In this document: piece by piece, positions 1-13,189 of the stretch | Numbering within the stretch: position 1 is the stretch's first letter | Layout: every line of letters begins with the position of its first letter | Assembly: GCA_964019155.1 (NCBI GenBank) | Contig: OZ025239.1 | Coordinates: 8,144,763-8,208,762 of the forward strand | DNA: 64,000 nucleotides | Direction: 5' to 3' | DNA from: Osedax fenrisi | Taxonomy: Eukaryota; Annelida; Polychaeta; Sabellida; Siboglinidae | Notes under the pieces: model-generated | Told to the model about the DNA's origin: nothing | The model's input: only the letters and a program-made list of their open reading frames with translations | Database searches by the model: none | Made by a program: the position numbers and the translations under genes

Positions 1-129
1 ATGATAGCGATGTGGCATGTGACACGCGGCTGATAATGTGACATTTATAATTTGGCATGTAGTTAAAATGTCTATATATATATGTAAAATATATATAGTA
101 TATATATATGATGATATAATATATATTGA

Positions 130-500
130 ATTGAGTTGAATTGAAAGTTTATTTAAATAAATCATAAATAATTTCTCAAAAGTGTATATATAGAAATACA
201 AAAACTAAAGTAGATAAAACAATAAATACCATTAATAATTAATAATAATAAAATAGAATAGAATAAACCGTTAGGAAATTAATAAATAAAATAATAATGA
301 CAAACAATATTAGTATTACAGGTTGCCACCTGATATCAATTGTTGTACACATTTCTTGAATGTATTATGCGATTGTATGAACCTAATATAGGGTGGGAGT
401 GAATTCCATAGTTTATGACCAATATAACTAAGTGCCCGAGTATTAATTTTTGAGGGAAGGAGAATATGGGTAGATAGAATATGAGATGCATAGTTTCTAA
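130..500 (-). mobile_element. 3' fragment of a CR1-like LINE, minus strand
   Basis: On the minus strand about 60 residues, ending at 316, have the shape of a CR1/Rex-type ORF2 C-terminus: a conserved 'GHKLWNSLPPYIR' block followed by 'TFKKCVQQL', then a stop. The two better preserved LINEs in this window end in the same way. The 3' UTR continues down to about 130 and ends in an AATAAACTTT-like segment followed by short CAATT repeats, which looks like a microsatellite tail. The copy is 5'-truncated where it meets TA-rich sequence near 500. I see no reverse-transcriptase core, so this is a dead fragment. Confidence 0.65.
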
Positions 501-555
501 GATATGGAAGTGATATATAATATAATATATATATGATGATATATATACTATACAT

Positions 556-563
556 ATTTATAT

Positions 564-598
<35 letters not shown>

Positions 599-1216
599 TT
601 ATTTATATATCAAAGTATACTGTATAATTGTTAAGAAATAAATACATTATATTTGATTAACGTACCCTGAGCAGGCTCGTGGATAATGTTTTGTTATACA
701 ATATATCTATAGATTAGTTCCCTCTACTTAGTAGTATATATACTATTATCGTACCATTATAAAACTTGTTATATATAACACTACAGTACCATATTAATTA
801 TTACTATAGTACCATATTAATATTTCATAGAACTTATAGAAAACAAAATCCGAAAAAAAAAATTAGATCAATGCATTAGTTATTGAGCGCTATTTCCTAG
901 AAAATTAGTATGGGATAGCTACAAATGTTAATATATATAGGAAGTAATTTAAATTGTGTATTAATCAGTTTGTGATCACCATATTTTAATAAAAATACAT
1001 ATATCGTCTTATAATTATATTTATAAATTATTGTATGTAGATAAAAATGTTATAATATTTCCTGGATTTTATGTGTGCAGATTCCTAGAAATATTTGAAA
1101 AAATACGATATATGTTGTTTTTTTTTATTTCGAATGTTTTTAAAAAGAATAATAATTATATATTATATATATACATATTAATAACAATTAATATCACCTT
1201 ATTTGTATTATTTTAG
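556..1216. other. AT-rich stretch without a recognisable gene
   Basis: TA microsatellite from about 556 to 600, then low-complexity AT sequence. It contains the first copy of a direct repeat (744-828) described separately. I see no coding signal. Confidence 0.6.
744..828 (+). repeat. 85-base direct repeat, copy 1 (copy 2 at 2005-2089)
   Basis: The stretch starting TATTATCGTACCATTATA recurs almost unchanged at 2005-2089 in the same orientation, 1,261 bases downstream. Only one or two substitutions separate the copies. No flanking target duplication is obvious, so it may be a tandem-duplication scar or a short interspersed element. Confidence 0.75.
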
Positions 1217-1524
1217 GTACACTGTGCGGCTCACACTGTGCGCGTGCACGCATGCGTGTGTTCGTGCGTTTGTACGCGCACGTGATCACAGCGTTATCGA
1301 TAGGTCACGACTGTATGACCTTGTACGTGACCTTATTAGTAATTACGACCTTACCACTTATAGAGGGTTTACACGGGGAAGTAAAATCGCTGCAGACTAA
1401 AATCTACGACTACATTTTCACTATGTGTCTCGTAGAAGTGTACTACAATGTATCGTATCGTACAGTGAACCGTCGTGTGAACGCTCCACTTTTTATCACC
1501 TGCGCGTTCACTTTAAGTGATTGA
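1217..1524 (+). CDS. possible terminal exon, unrecognised protein
   Basis: A pyrimidine-rich acceptor (ATTATTTTAG) at 1216 opens a frame of about 102 codons that ends in TGA at 1522-1524. An AATAAA lies roughly 140 bases further on (near 1660). The stretch is visibly richer in G and C than its flanks. The conceptual product is hydrophobic, with several Cys and Val residues, and I recognise no family. Short words such as CGTGAC and ACGACC recur, so it may instead be a degenerate repeat. I cannot find partner exons. Confidence 0.2.
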
Positions 1525-2004
1525 TTTCTAACCTTGCGATCCGTCGAATTCGGTAACATTCGTAATGTTCTGATCTCCGTATATATCATCCATATCCGGT
1601 TAGGCTAATTAGTGATGATTTAATGATGAATTGATTTAATTTCTATTCACGTTTAATTAGAATAAAAGTTCTTGTTAATAAATCAATAACAAATTATCAA
1701 TAATTGTTATCATTTATGTGTAAACATTTTTAATATTTACTATATTTATTTGTTAAATCTAAACCAATAAATATATATATATATTAAAATGTTCAGTTTG
1801 ATAGTCAGTATCTCTACAGAAATAAAGTGTACCTTATAATTCCACATATGCATTTAATACATTAGGTACCTATGTGCATGCAGTACATGCATACATGCCA
1901 TGGTCACTGCAAATGGGACCTAAGTTTAACCAAAAAGTCACATATAGGGCTATGTGGATATATATAGGGCCGTGTGTCTATATAACAAACGGGTTATTGT
2001 TGTA

Positions 2005-2089
2005 TATTATCGTACCATTATACAACTTGTTATATATAACACTACAGTACCATATTAATTATTACTATAGTACCATATTAATATTTCAT
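2005..2089 (+). repeat. 85-base direct repeat, copy 2
   Basis: Near-identical partner of 744-828. Confidence 0.75.
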
Positions 2090-2308
2090 TAGAAATAGGC
2101 TACATCTTAGGTTACACCTTAGCTACACCTTAATTAGTGTACCAATTTACTTATTATTTTAAAACTTAATTTCGTACCAAATCTAAACGTGATACTGCGA
2201 GACCTTCTACAACCTCAGAGGTTTTGCATATTGTACCATTGAACATCTTGAATATAGGCTGATAAAACAACCTATAGCTATAGATTATAATACAAGTATT
2301 GTATACTA

Positions 2309-2657
2309 TACCCAGCTAACAGTAAGAGCAGCATAATAGCAGCATAACAGCATATGCTAGAGCCTCAAATGTCTACATTGTGCTATTATGCTGCTCTTAA
2401 ATGTATATTATGCTGCTATTATGCTGCTATTAATTTGTCACGCTATTATGCTGCTATTATGCTGCTATTATTATAATAGCAGCATAATGGCAGCATAATA
2501 GCAGCATAACAGCAGCATAATAGCGTGACAAATTAATAGCAGCATAATAGCAGCATAATATACATTTAAGAGCAGCATAGTAGCACAATGTAAACATTTG
2601 AGGCTCTAGCATATGCTGTTATGCTGCTATTATGCTGCTATTACTGTCTGCTGGGTA
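2309..2657. repeat. long near-perfect palindrome built from AGCAGCATAATAGC words
   Basis: The left arm begins TACCCAGC and the right arm ends GCTGGGTA. The two arms of about 165 bases are near-exact reverse complements around a short GCTATTATTATAATAGC centre. Within each arm the word AGCAGCATAATAGCAGCATA recurs. Single-stranded DNA or RNA from this interval would fold into a very long hairpin. Diverged relatives lie at about 5126-5460 and 38766-39025, so this is a dispersed foldback/MITE family. This copy is the best conserved. Confidence 0.85.
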
Positions 2658-4164
2658 GGTACTGTAGTTATTCTACAACAGTACGCGTAGGTGATAACAA
2701 CATACATTGGTTTCATAGGTACATTATAATGTACACTAAAATAATATAAATAAATAAACAAATATACATAGCAATACTTATTTAATATAACACTTATATA
2801 TAATAGGATATTTGTCATTTCTCCATATCATACTTTAGTAATGCCCTTTATGTAAACATAATATTGATTCCAATATATATATATATATATATTAACTATT
2901 ATTATAATGCATATATATACCCTATTTACTTTCTGTAGTAGAGTTCTCGCTCGACTCTTTTATTAAACTTTCCTCCTGTTGTATATCTGGGTGTGTATCG
3001 CTAATTGGATATATGTATGTAGATATATATATATATATATATATATATGTAGATATATATGCATATATGTATATAGGTATATATACAAACAACGGGATGG
3101 CAATGCACACTGTGCATACGTGTTCTATTCATATACATGGGTAATATACATAAAAGTAACTGCCAAACGTCACTTTTTAATCTACTTCATAGTACTCAAA
3201 TATGCCATTCAATTATCAGATTATCAATAGATGTTAACCATGTATCCACTAATACGATATACATTACAGGAGAAATGTCCCATAACACCAGACGAGTTGC
3301 AATAGTACCAGCGTATATCAGCCAGTTGTACCTTAATCTTAACGTAACCTAGGTAACTATAGTAACCTAGGTAACTATAGTAACCTAAAGCTCAATGTAT
3401 GCTAGACTATAGCGGGCTAACTAGAATTGCTAGTTAATCTATCATTCTATCGGCGATGACTTTAGATGTACATCGCAAATCATTGTATTAGTTACGTTAT
3501 CTTTCCAGGACATTTCCGCCTACATAGGAATCTAGTAGGTATAGTATAATATAAAACAGCCGTCAATGTGTTTAGCTAACAATGCCTATAGTATCGATTG
3601 TCCGAGTATAACTAATTCTGTAGATGGGTAGGGTTTCAATTGTTACCTCGAAGTTGCGTATATTTAAGATCGGTTAACCAATCGTAATAGCGGACTTTCA
3701 TCACGTGTGTGTGTGTTTCAATCGTATCGTGCTGATCGTGGTAGAGGTGTCGTAAGGGGCGTGTCCCACCTAAAGATTTGCAGGTAACTTGCCGGAAATA
3801 TTGTAACTTTAAAACCATTTTCTATTAAGTTGTAATGGTATACCCCCTATTAAGTTACTATATTTCAGGCAAGTTGCCGGAAATAGGTACTATAGTACAA
3901 GTATACTTGTAGTGAGATACCCCCTTTATAGATAATACACTGTTTACATCCACGCTCCAAGATAGGCTCCTAAGAAGTTGTCTACGTTGTAGGATGTACC
4001 TATATTCTTCTATTTCTAGATGTATATTATATTATATTGTATATAATATAATCCTAACTTCCTAGGTCCTATATAGTTATAACTTCCCTTATAACGTGCC
4101 TTATATTGCGATGCATTGTTCATTTCATTCTAAAATTTAATTTATAATAATATATGTTAATATA
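2658..4164. other. intergenic stretch, no gene supported
   Basis: Holds a TA microsatellite (about 3026-3050), a duplicated GTAACCTAGGTAACTATA word near 3345-3385 and two copies of AAGTTGCCGGAAATA-like sequence near 3790 and 3870. A 60-codon minus-strand frame at 3636-3818 has no supporting splice or family signal. Confidence 0.5.
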
Positions 4165-5066
4165 GGGGAAAGTAACCGAATACGGACAGTGCCCGAATAC
4201 GGACACTCTCGATATCTCAGAAACTTTACATCCTACAAAAAAAATTTTAATTAATAAAATATTCATAATTATATAAATAGTATAAAAAAGTATTTTTTAT
4301 TTTTTTATTATTCAAAATATTACTGATATATTCAATAAACTGATTTTTTTATTATGTTTTAAATTTATGAAAAAAAATTTCAACTTAAAACCTTCTCAAG
4401 AATATACAAATATATAGATATAAAATATAACATTATATTATTAAAAAATAAAGGATTCTAAAATTATATATATCATTTCTATATTTGTTATCAACTATTA
4501 ATTAAGTTATAAGCATATAACTAGAGGTCACATAAGTTCCTAATACGGACACTCTAGATGTCTTAATACGGACACCCTATAACCAATCAGCGCGCAGCGT
4601 ATGAACTATTCTGATATTTATAAAAATCGCGTGCGTTATAATATTAATACCACCAATAAAGATAAATTTAAAAAATGTATTATTTAGATACTTAAATTGT
4701 ATTATAAATTAAAAAATAATAAAAATAAATAAATTATTAACTAATTAAATTAGAATAAATTGTTCATAAAATTAATTATAAATAATATAATTGTAGTTTG
4801 TCTGATTGATTCATCAATAATATATAGTTAATCTAGTGGTATATAGGGTGTCCGTATTATAACACAGGGTGTCCGTTTTGGACATGGGTACCGAATACGG
4901 ACACCCCCGTTATCTATGGAATTAAAAGATTAAATAAAATTTTAAAATCATAATAATATCTATAATCATAAAATATTTATATATTGTAATTTTTGAATAC
5001 AAATAATGAGTCATAAAATGTTAAGACCATTTATTGTTAAAGTGTCCGTATTAGGTTACTTTCCCC
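4165..5066. mobile_element. element A copy 1: non-autonomous TA-inserting DNA element
   Basis: 902 bases with terminal inverted repeats beginning GGGGAAAGTAACC and ending GGTTACTTTCCCC, flanked on both sides by TA (4163-4164 and 5067-5068). The subterminal regions carry repeated 'AATACGGACA' words and the motif CGATATCTCAGAAACT. There is no coding capacity. TA target duplication with short inverted repeats fits a Tc1/mariner-like mobilised MITE, but the transposase family is inferred only from the target site. Confidence 0.75.
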
Positions 5067-5125
5067 TAATTAGTTAATAAAACTATGTTCTTCAATATTA
5101 AAATAAAGTAACCAACCAAGATAAC

Positions 5126-5460
5126 AATAATATCCTCATAATAGCAGCATAATAGCATAAATAATAGCCTCAAATGTTTACATTGTGCTATTATGCTGCT
5201 ATTATGTTTTCATTAACAGTCTATTAATAGATTAATTATGCCGATATTATTCTAATATTAATTTATAATGCTATTATGCTGATACTATGTTGCTATTTTT
5301 ATAATAGCAACATAATAGCAGCATAATAGCATTACAAATTATAATAGCAGCATAATAGACTTTAATGGCAATATAATGACAGCATAATAGCAAAATGTAA
5401 ACATGTGATGCTATAATGTATGCCATTGGGTTAACTACTATTAGCTATATGATACTGTTA
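5126..5460. repeat. diverged copy of the AGCAGCATAATAGC palindrome family
   Basis: Repeats of ATAATAGCAGCATAATAGCA on one side and TGCTATTATGCTGCTATTAT on the other. It also shares the 'GCCTCAAATGTTTACATTGTGC' type of segment with the palindrome at 2309-2657, in shorter and degraded form. Confidence 0.65.
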
Positions 5461-5469
5461 ACTAACTAT

Positions 5470-5694
5470 TAGCTGGTTAATACGGGGGAAATTTTAACAA
5501 TAAATGGTCTCAACATTTTATTATACAATATTTTATTCAAAAATTACAAAATATTAGTATTATATGATAACAAATATTATTGTGATTTTGAAATTTTATT
5601 TAATATTTTTATTCAATAGATAACGGGGGTGTCGGTATTTGATACCCATGTCCGAATACAGAAACCTTGTGTTATAATACGGACACCCTATATA
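5470..5694 (-). mobile_element. inverted fragment of element A (3' part)
   Basis: Reads as the reverse complement of the last ~225 bases of element A copy 1: ATAACGGGGGTGTC, then TACCCATGTCC, then a string of GGACACCC words. It abuts the start of the second forward copy of A at 5695. Confidence 0.65.
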
Positions 5695-6447
5695 GGGGAA
5701 AGTAACCAAATAAGTGCCCGCTTGAGGACATTGCCCGAATACATATAGTGTCCGTCGGACACCCTCGGTATCTCAGAAACCATAAATCCTACAAAAAAAT
5801 GTTAATGAATAAAATATTACTAATTATATATATAGTCTAAATAAGTATTTTTTATTTTTTAATTATTCAAAATAGTGCTGATATATCCAATAAACTAATT
5901 GTTTATTACGTTTTTAAATTTATGAAAAAAAATGTCAACTTAAAACCTTCTCAAGAATATACAAATGTATCGATATAAAACATAACATTATATAATTCAA
6001 AACTAAAGAATTCTAAACATTATATACATAATTTCTCTACTTTTTATCAAATATTAATTAAGTTATAAGCATATATCTATAGGTCATATAAGCCCCTAAT
6101 AAGGACACTCTATATATCTTAATACGGACAGTTTCCGTCGGACACCCTATAACCAACCAGCGCGCAGCTTGTGAACTATTCTGATTTTCATAAAATTCGC
6201 GTGCGTTATAATATTAATATCACCAATGAATCTAAAAATGTTATTATTTAGATACTTAAGTTGCATTATTTATTAATAATATAATAAAAATTAATTTCTA
6301 ATTAAATGACATTAAATTATTCATAAAATTAATTATAAATAATGTAATTGTAATTTATCTGATTAGTTCATCAATAATATATAGTTTATCTAGTGATATC
6401 ATAGATCTAAAGAGAAATCTTCGTTCTCTCTAGCTCTATGAGTGGTA
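5695..6447 (+). mobile_element. element A copy 2, left part, interrupted by element B
   Basis: Begins GGGGAAAGTAACC after a TA and follows element A copy 1 for about 700 bases, including the CTTCTCAAGAATATACAAAT and AATATATAGTT blocks. It stops at the TA where element B begins and resumes at 17177 with TGTAGGGTGTCCGTATT. Copy 1 at the equivalent place reads continuously through GTGGTATATAGGGTGTCC, so it serves as the empty-site reference. Confidence 0.7.
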
Positions 6448-7189
6448 GGGGAATTATGTCTAATACGGGCCAATGTGTAATACGGGCCACTGCGATATCT
6501 CAGTAACTATTGTTCAAATCAAACAAAAATATATACAAGATTTATTCAGTATCAAATTTCTATTAATAAGGAGTATTTTTTTTTTTAATATTTGCATTTA
6601 TATTTCTAATATTGATCATTATATCAAACAATAGTTTACAAATGAAAATATACTAAATAATTATTTATTTATCCACCATTTTCGTTAATAAATATAACAT
6701 TAATTAAATAATTCAAAGCACGATTGGAAATATTAATTAAATACGAAGAATATAAATGTATACATTCTACTTTATATTCAATATTAATGGCGTGGGGGGT
6801 TATTTAACAGGTGTATCAAATGTTTGCAATACGGGCCACCTAATGTTAGTAATACGGGTTGCATGACCAATGAAAATTCTTGATTCTATGTTACTATTTT
6901 TCAATATTATATCACTGAAATAAAATGTAATATAAGTGCGTGCGACATCGTGCGTGTATTAATACCACCGATGTAAAGATTTTTCTTTATATCGTATATT
7001 CATACCATCGATATAAAGAAAGTATGATTCATACATGCGTTTATTGATAGATCGAACTATTACGAGAGTGGTTATAATGAATGTGTACATTATTATCATA
7101 GACATTATATGTATACAATTAGGTGATTCTAATGTATATGATTATTACACCGCATGTATGCATATTCACGTATACTTATATGTATGTTA

Positions 7190-7235
<46 letters not shown>

Positions 7236-7457
7236 TATATATATACACTATATATATACGTATATACTCATATATGAATATCAATATGTATTGATATATA
7301 AAGGCATATTATATGTTTAAATATATATGCATTTATAATATTGTACATATATTTGAATATATGAGAGGGAATAAGTGTACTCGTTATGTACGATTGTATT
7401 ATATATAACCACATATTTATACTCATAGATACATATATATTAATATGAGTATACTCA

Positions 7458-7507
<50 letters not shown>

Positions 7508-9126
7508 TATATATATATAACTTTATCAAATGTGATATTATTTGTAATTATATCAGTGTATCAATTTTAATTTTAAATAATAAAATCATAATTGGTATCT
7601 ATAGATATCTATAATTATCGATAATAAATATTATATTGAAATATAATTGATATAATATAATATGCATTAAAGCATAATTTAAATTTTAATATAATGGAAT
7701 AAATATTATCTAAAATTAATGAGATCGGAAACTATTGTTAGCTCATCGAGATGGCATCTAATATATATCTAGCGAGGCAGTAATTATATTTATGTGCATT
7801 GTTTGTTTATAATAATATAATTATGAAAGAAAGTCGTATATGTAAATCCATAGATGTTACAATGTATTTCATTTGAAGTAATTATAATATGAATTTCTGA
7901 TCAGTAATTCGACTTATTAATGTGTTTACTAATAATAGATAGGTTGTATAAAATATATTATTATTTCTATGGTATTAATATTATAAACCATATTATTGGT
8001 AAATAGTTTATGTATACAATTATATGCTTATGATTATATCATATTATTTATAATACATAATTTATAATAATTATATACATATTTGTCAATAAATAATGAA
8101 TGTTATCTCATTCCTAATTTCCATTCATTATTATATGATTTTATATAATATTATTCTACATATAGGTTGTGTATATTTTTACTGTTGCATTAATTTCCTA
8201 AGTCAGTTGATAGAAAATAATTATCAAATGGAACAGTCTCTAGAAACACATGCGTATGCATGTTTACATTATTCAGCATAGTATACGTTATATAGAACAA
8301 TTAAAGTTACGCTCTATCGATATTCTATAGAATTTATTTAATGCATTTTATTGTTAACTTTTTGTTAACTTTTACTGTTAACTTCATTGTTATTTCTATT
8401 TTATTTATTATATCTAACTTAATGTAGCTACATTATAATATTTATATATTGCACATTTTGTTAACAACATTTTTGTTTATTCATATAAATCATTGTTATA
8501 TTTATTTATCGACATTTTCACTTAATATTTATTTTATATTGTATACAACATTTTTCAAATCTATTCACTAATACAACACATATATATAATTAATTATTAA
8601 AGTTTATATTTTTTAATTATATTTTAATATTGTTAATTTCTCTAGATCCTGCATACTATACAATATCTATAGATATAAATAATTCATCGTAAATTATTAA
8701 TTTATATATTATTATATATTATAATTTATACCCAACGCCGTTAAATATTCAGACACACATTATAACACATAGTTCAATGAACAGTTTTATTTTATATTTA
8801 CTATTCTAAAGGCTACAATTAAAAATAAATTTTGTGTTATAAATATATTTTACATGTATCGTATATTTTAACATTACATTGATATGCATATTAATTTATT
8901 TATTATAAATATAATTGTATTAATGTAACATGTTCACCCAATACTTATACACTGTAATACCATCATAGGTGTAGATATATTATATATGTAATAACTTGTC
9001 TATTACGTATTCCATTATAGTATATTGATAATAATCAATATTAGTAATCGATAATGATATCATTTAATAATTATATTTCCGTATTATATATATTAACAAA
9101 TATATTAATTATCATATTTTGTTAAT
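7190..9126. other. AT-rich interior of element B
   Basis: TA microsatellites near 7199-7231 and 7456-7519, and short open frames only. No splice-bounded or conserved coding segment is visible. Confidence 0.5.
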
Positions 9127-11902
<2,776 letters not shown>

Positions 11903-12220
11903 TTCGATCACTGTCTCTCATAGCGAACGGTCGTGTTTTTCTATTGTCTAAATTTCTATTGTTTAATATTACATCAGAATTTTGCATTTTACATGTAATA
12001 TTTTTACATTAGATTTATTATAATAACTTTTATACATTGTTATAATATGCTATCTAATTAATTAAACTACGATTATATCCGACTATAATCATCTCCCGTG
12101 GATCTCCCGTGGGATTATGCTCAATAGGTAGTCGGTTCTGCCTACTACTCGAAGGAGGTTAGACTACCGTCTACGTAATCGGTGTATTCTGTGTTTCTGC
12201 CTGATAATCTAATAAAACAG

Positions 12221-13186
12221 ATGAGTTCCTGCTATGAATGTAAGATGTCTCTGGAAACAAGCGATATCACCTCTCCAGATGGTTTCCTAGAATGTAAATG
12301 CGGTCTACTTATTCACTACGCATGTCTGTTTAACGCAAACGAAATTAACTGTGCATGGAGCAACAAAGTTCCATCTAAGATATCAATAGCATTGATGAAC
12401 TCGACCTGCTTCTTATACACGTGCCTTCAATGCCGTAATAGTGAACCATCACCGGTAAGTGCCTCGCCATCTATTGAAGATAAAATTAATAATATTGCTA
12501 TTTTACTATCCAGCCATACTAATATAATTAATGAATTAAAAAGTAGCATAAGCTCTTCATTATCTAACAACACTGTAAATAATGATAATGCCAAAACCTG
12601 CTTAGAAAACGATAACACCATAACCTATGCTAATGTGACAAGTAGAAATATAAGTAGTTCGAATGCTGTTGTTTATAATAGGGATGCATTAAATATTCCT
12701 TTATTTTCGGCCATTATTAAACAAATTGACAGTAGTAATCTAAATACTAACTACATTAAGGATTTATTAAAAATATTAAACATTGATTTAAATACCATTT
12801 CTAAAGTACACTTTAATAATAAAGTATGTATAATTAATTTCACTACTGTGTTTGCAAAATCAGAATTTTTAAATCTTAACTCGACTATTAAAACTTTAGA
12901 TAATAAATTTAATAAATTATTTATTCATGACAATTTATCCGCTGATGTTAGAAGAAATGGTAATATATTTTATCATGCTATTAAATCTAAGCTAATTTTA
13001 AACTATAAATGTACATTAAATTTAAAAACTAATACTTATGAACTAAGACCATATAATGATACAAATAAACTTGATTGGAACTGTTCTCCATATTTACCGT
13101 CCATAAATGAATTGAACACATGGAGTAAATCATACGATACATATATCACATCAATCAAAAATAAATCAAATAATAAATCTAATTGA
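12221..13186 (+). CDS. LINE ORF1 protein with PHD-like zinc finger
   Basis: 321 codons from the first in-frame ATG (12221; the frame is open 13 codons further up but without ATG) to TGA at 13184-13186. The N-terminus carries a PHD-like set: CYEC (residues 4-7), CKCGLLIHYAC (about 25-35) and CLQC (about 66-69), giving Cys-x2-Cys, Cys-x-Cys, His-x2-Cys and Cys-x2-Cys. The remainder is Asn/Ser-rich, with alternating hydrophobic stretches. In CR1-group LINEs such ORF1 proteins bind element RNA and assist reverse transcription; that role is inferred here. It shares one reading frame with ORF2. Confidence 0.85.
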   Translation: MSSCYECKMSLETSDITSPDGFLECKCGLLIHYACLFNANEINCAWSNKVPSKISIALMNSTCFLYTCLQCRNSEPSPVSASPSIEDKINNIAILLSSHTNIINELKSSISSSLSNNTVNNDNAKTCLENDNTITYANVTSRNISSSNAVVYNRDALNIPLFSAIIKQIDSSNLNTNYIKDLLKILNIDLNTISKVHFNNKVCIINFTTVFAKSEFLNLNSTIKTLDNKFNKLFIHDNLSADVRRNGNIFYHAIKSKLILNYKCTLNLKTNTYELRPYNDTNKLDWNCSPYLPSINELNTWSKSYDTYITSIKNKSNNKSN

Positions 13187-13189
13187 CTA
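13184..13189 (+). promoter_or_regulatory. UGA-CUA stop context between ORF1 and ORF2
   Basis: The only in-frame stop separating ORF1 from ORF2 is TGA, immediately followed by CTA. UGA CUA is the best known leaky stop context in animal mRNAs. ORF2 has no ATG for 93 codons after this stop, and those codons encode the start of the endonuclease domain. Readthrough is therefore the simplest way to make a complete ORF2 protein. Confidence 0.6.

Noticed and set aside
13184..13186. UGA between LINE ORFs as a selenocysteine codon
   Set aside because: I see no SECIS-like hairpin in the LINE 3' UTR, and the following CUA explains readthrough without it.
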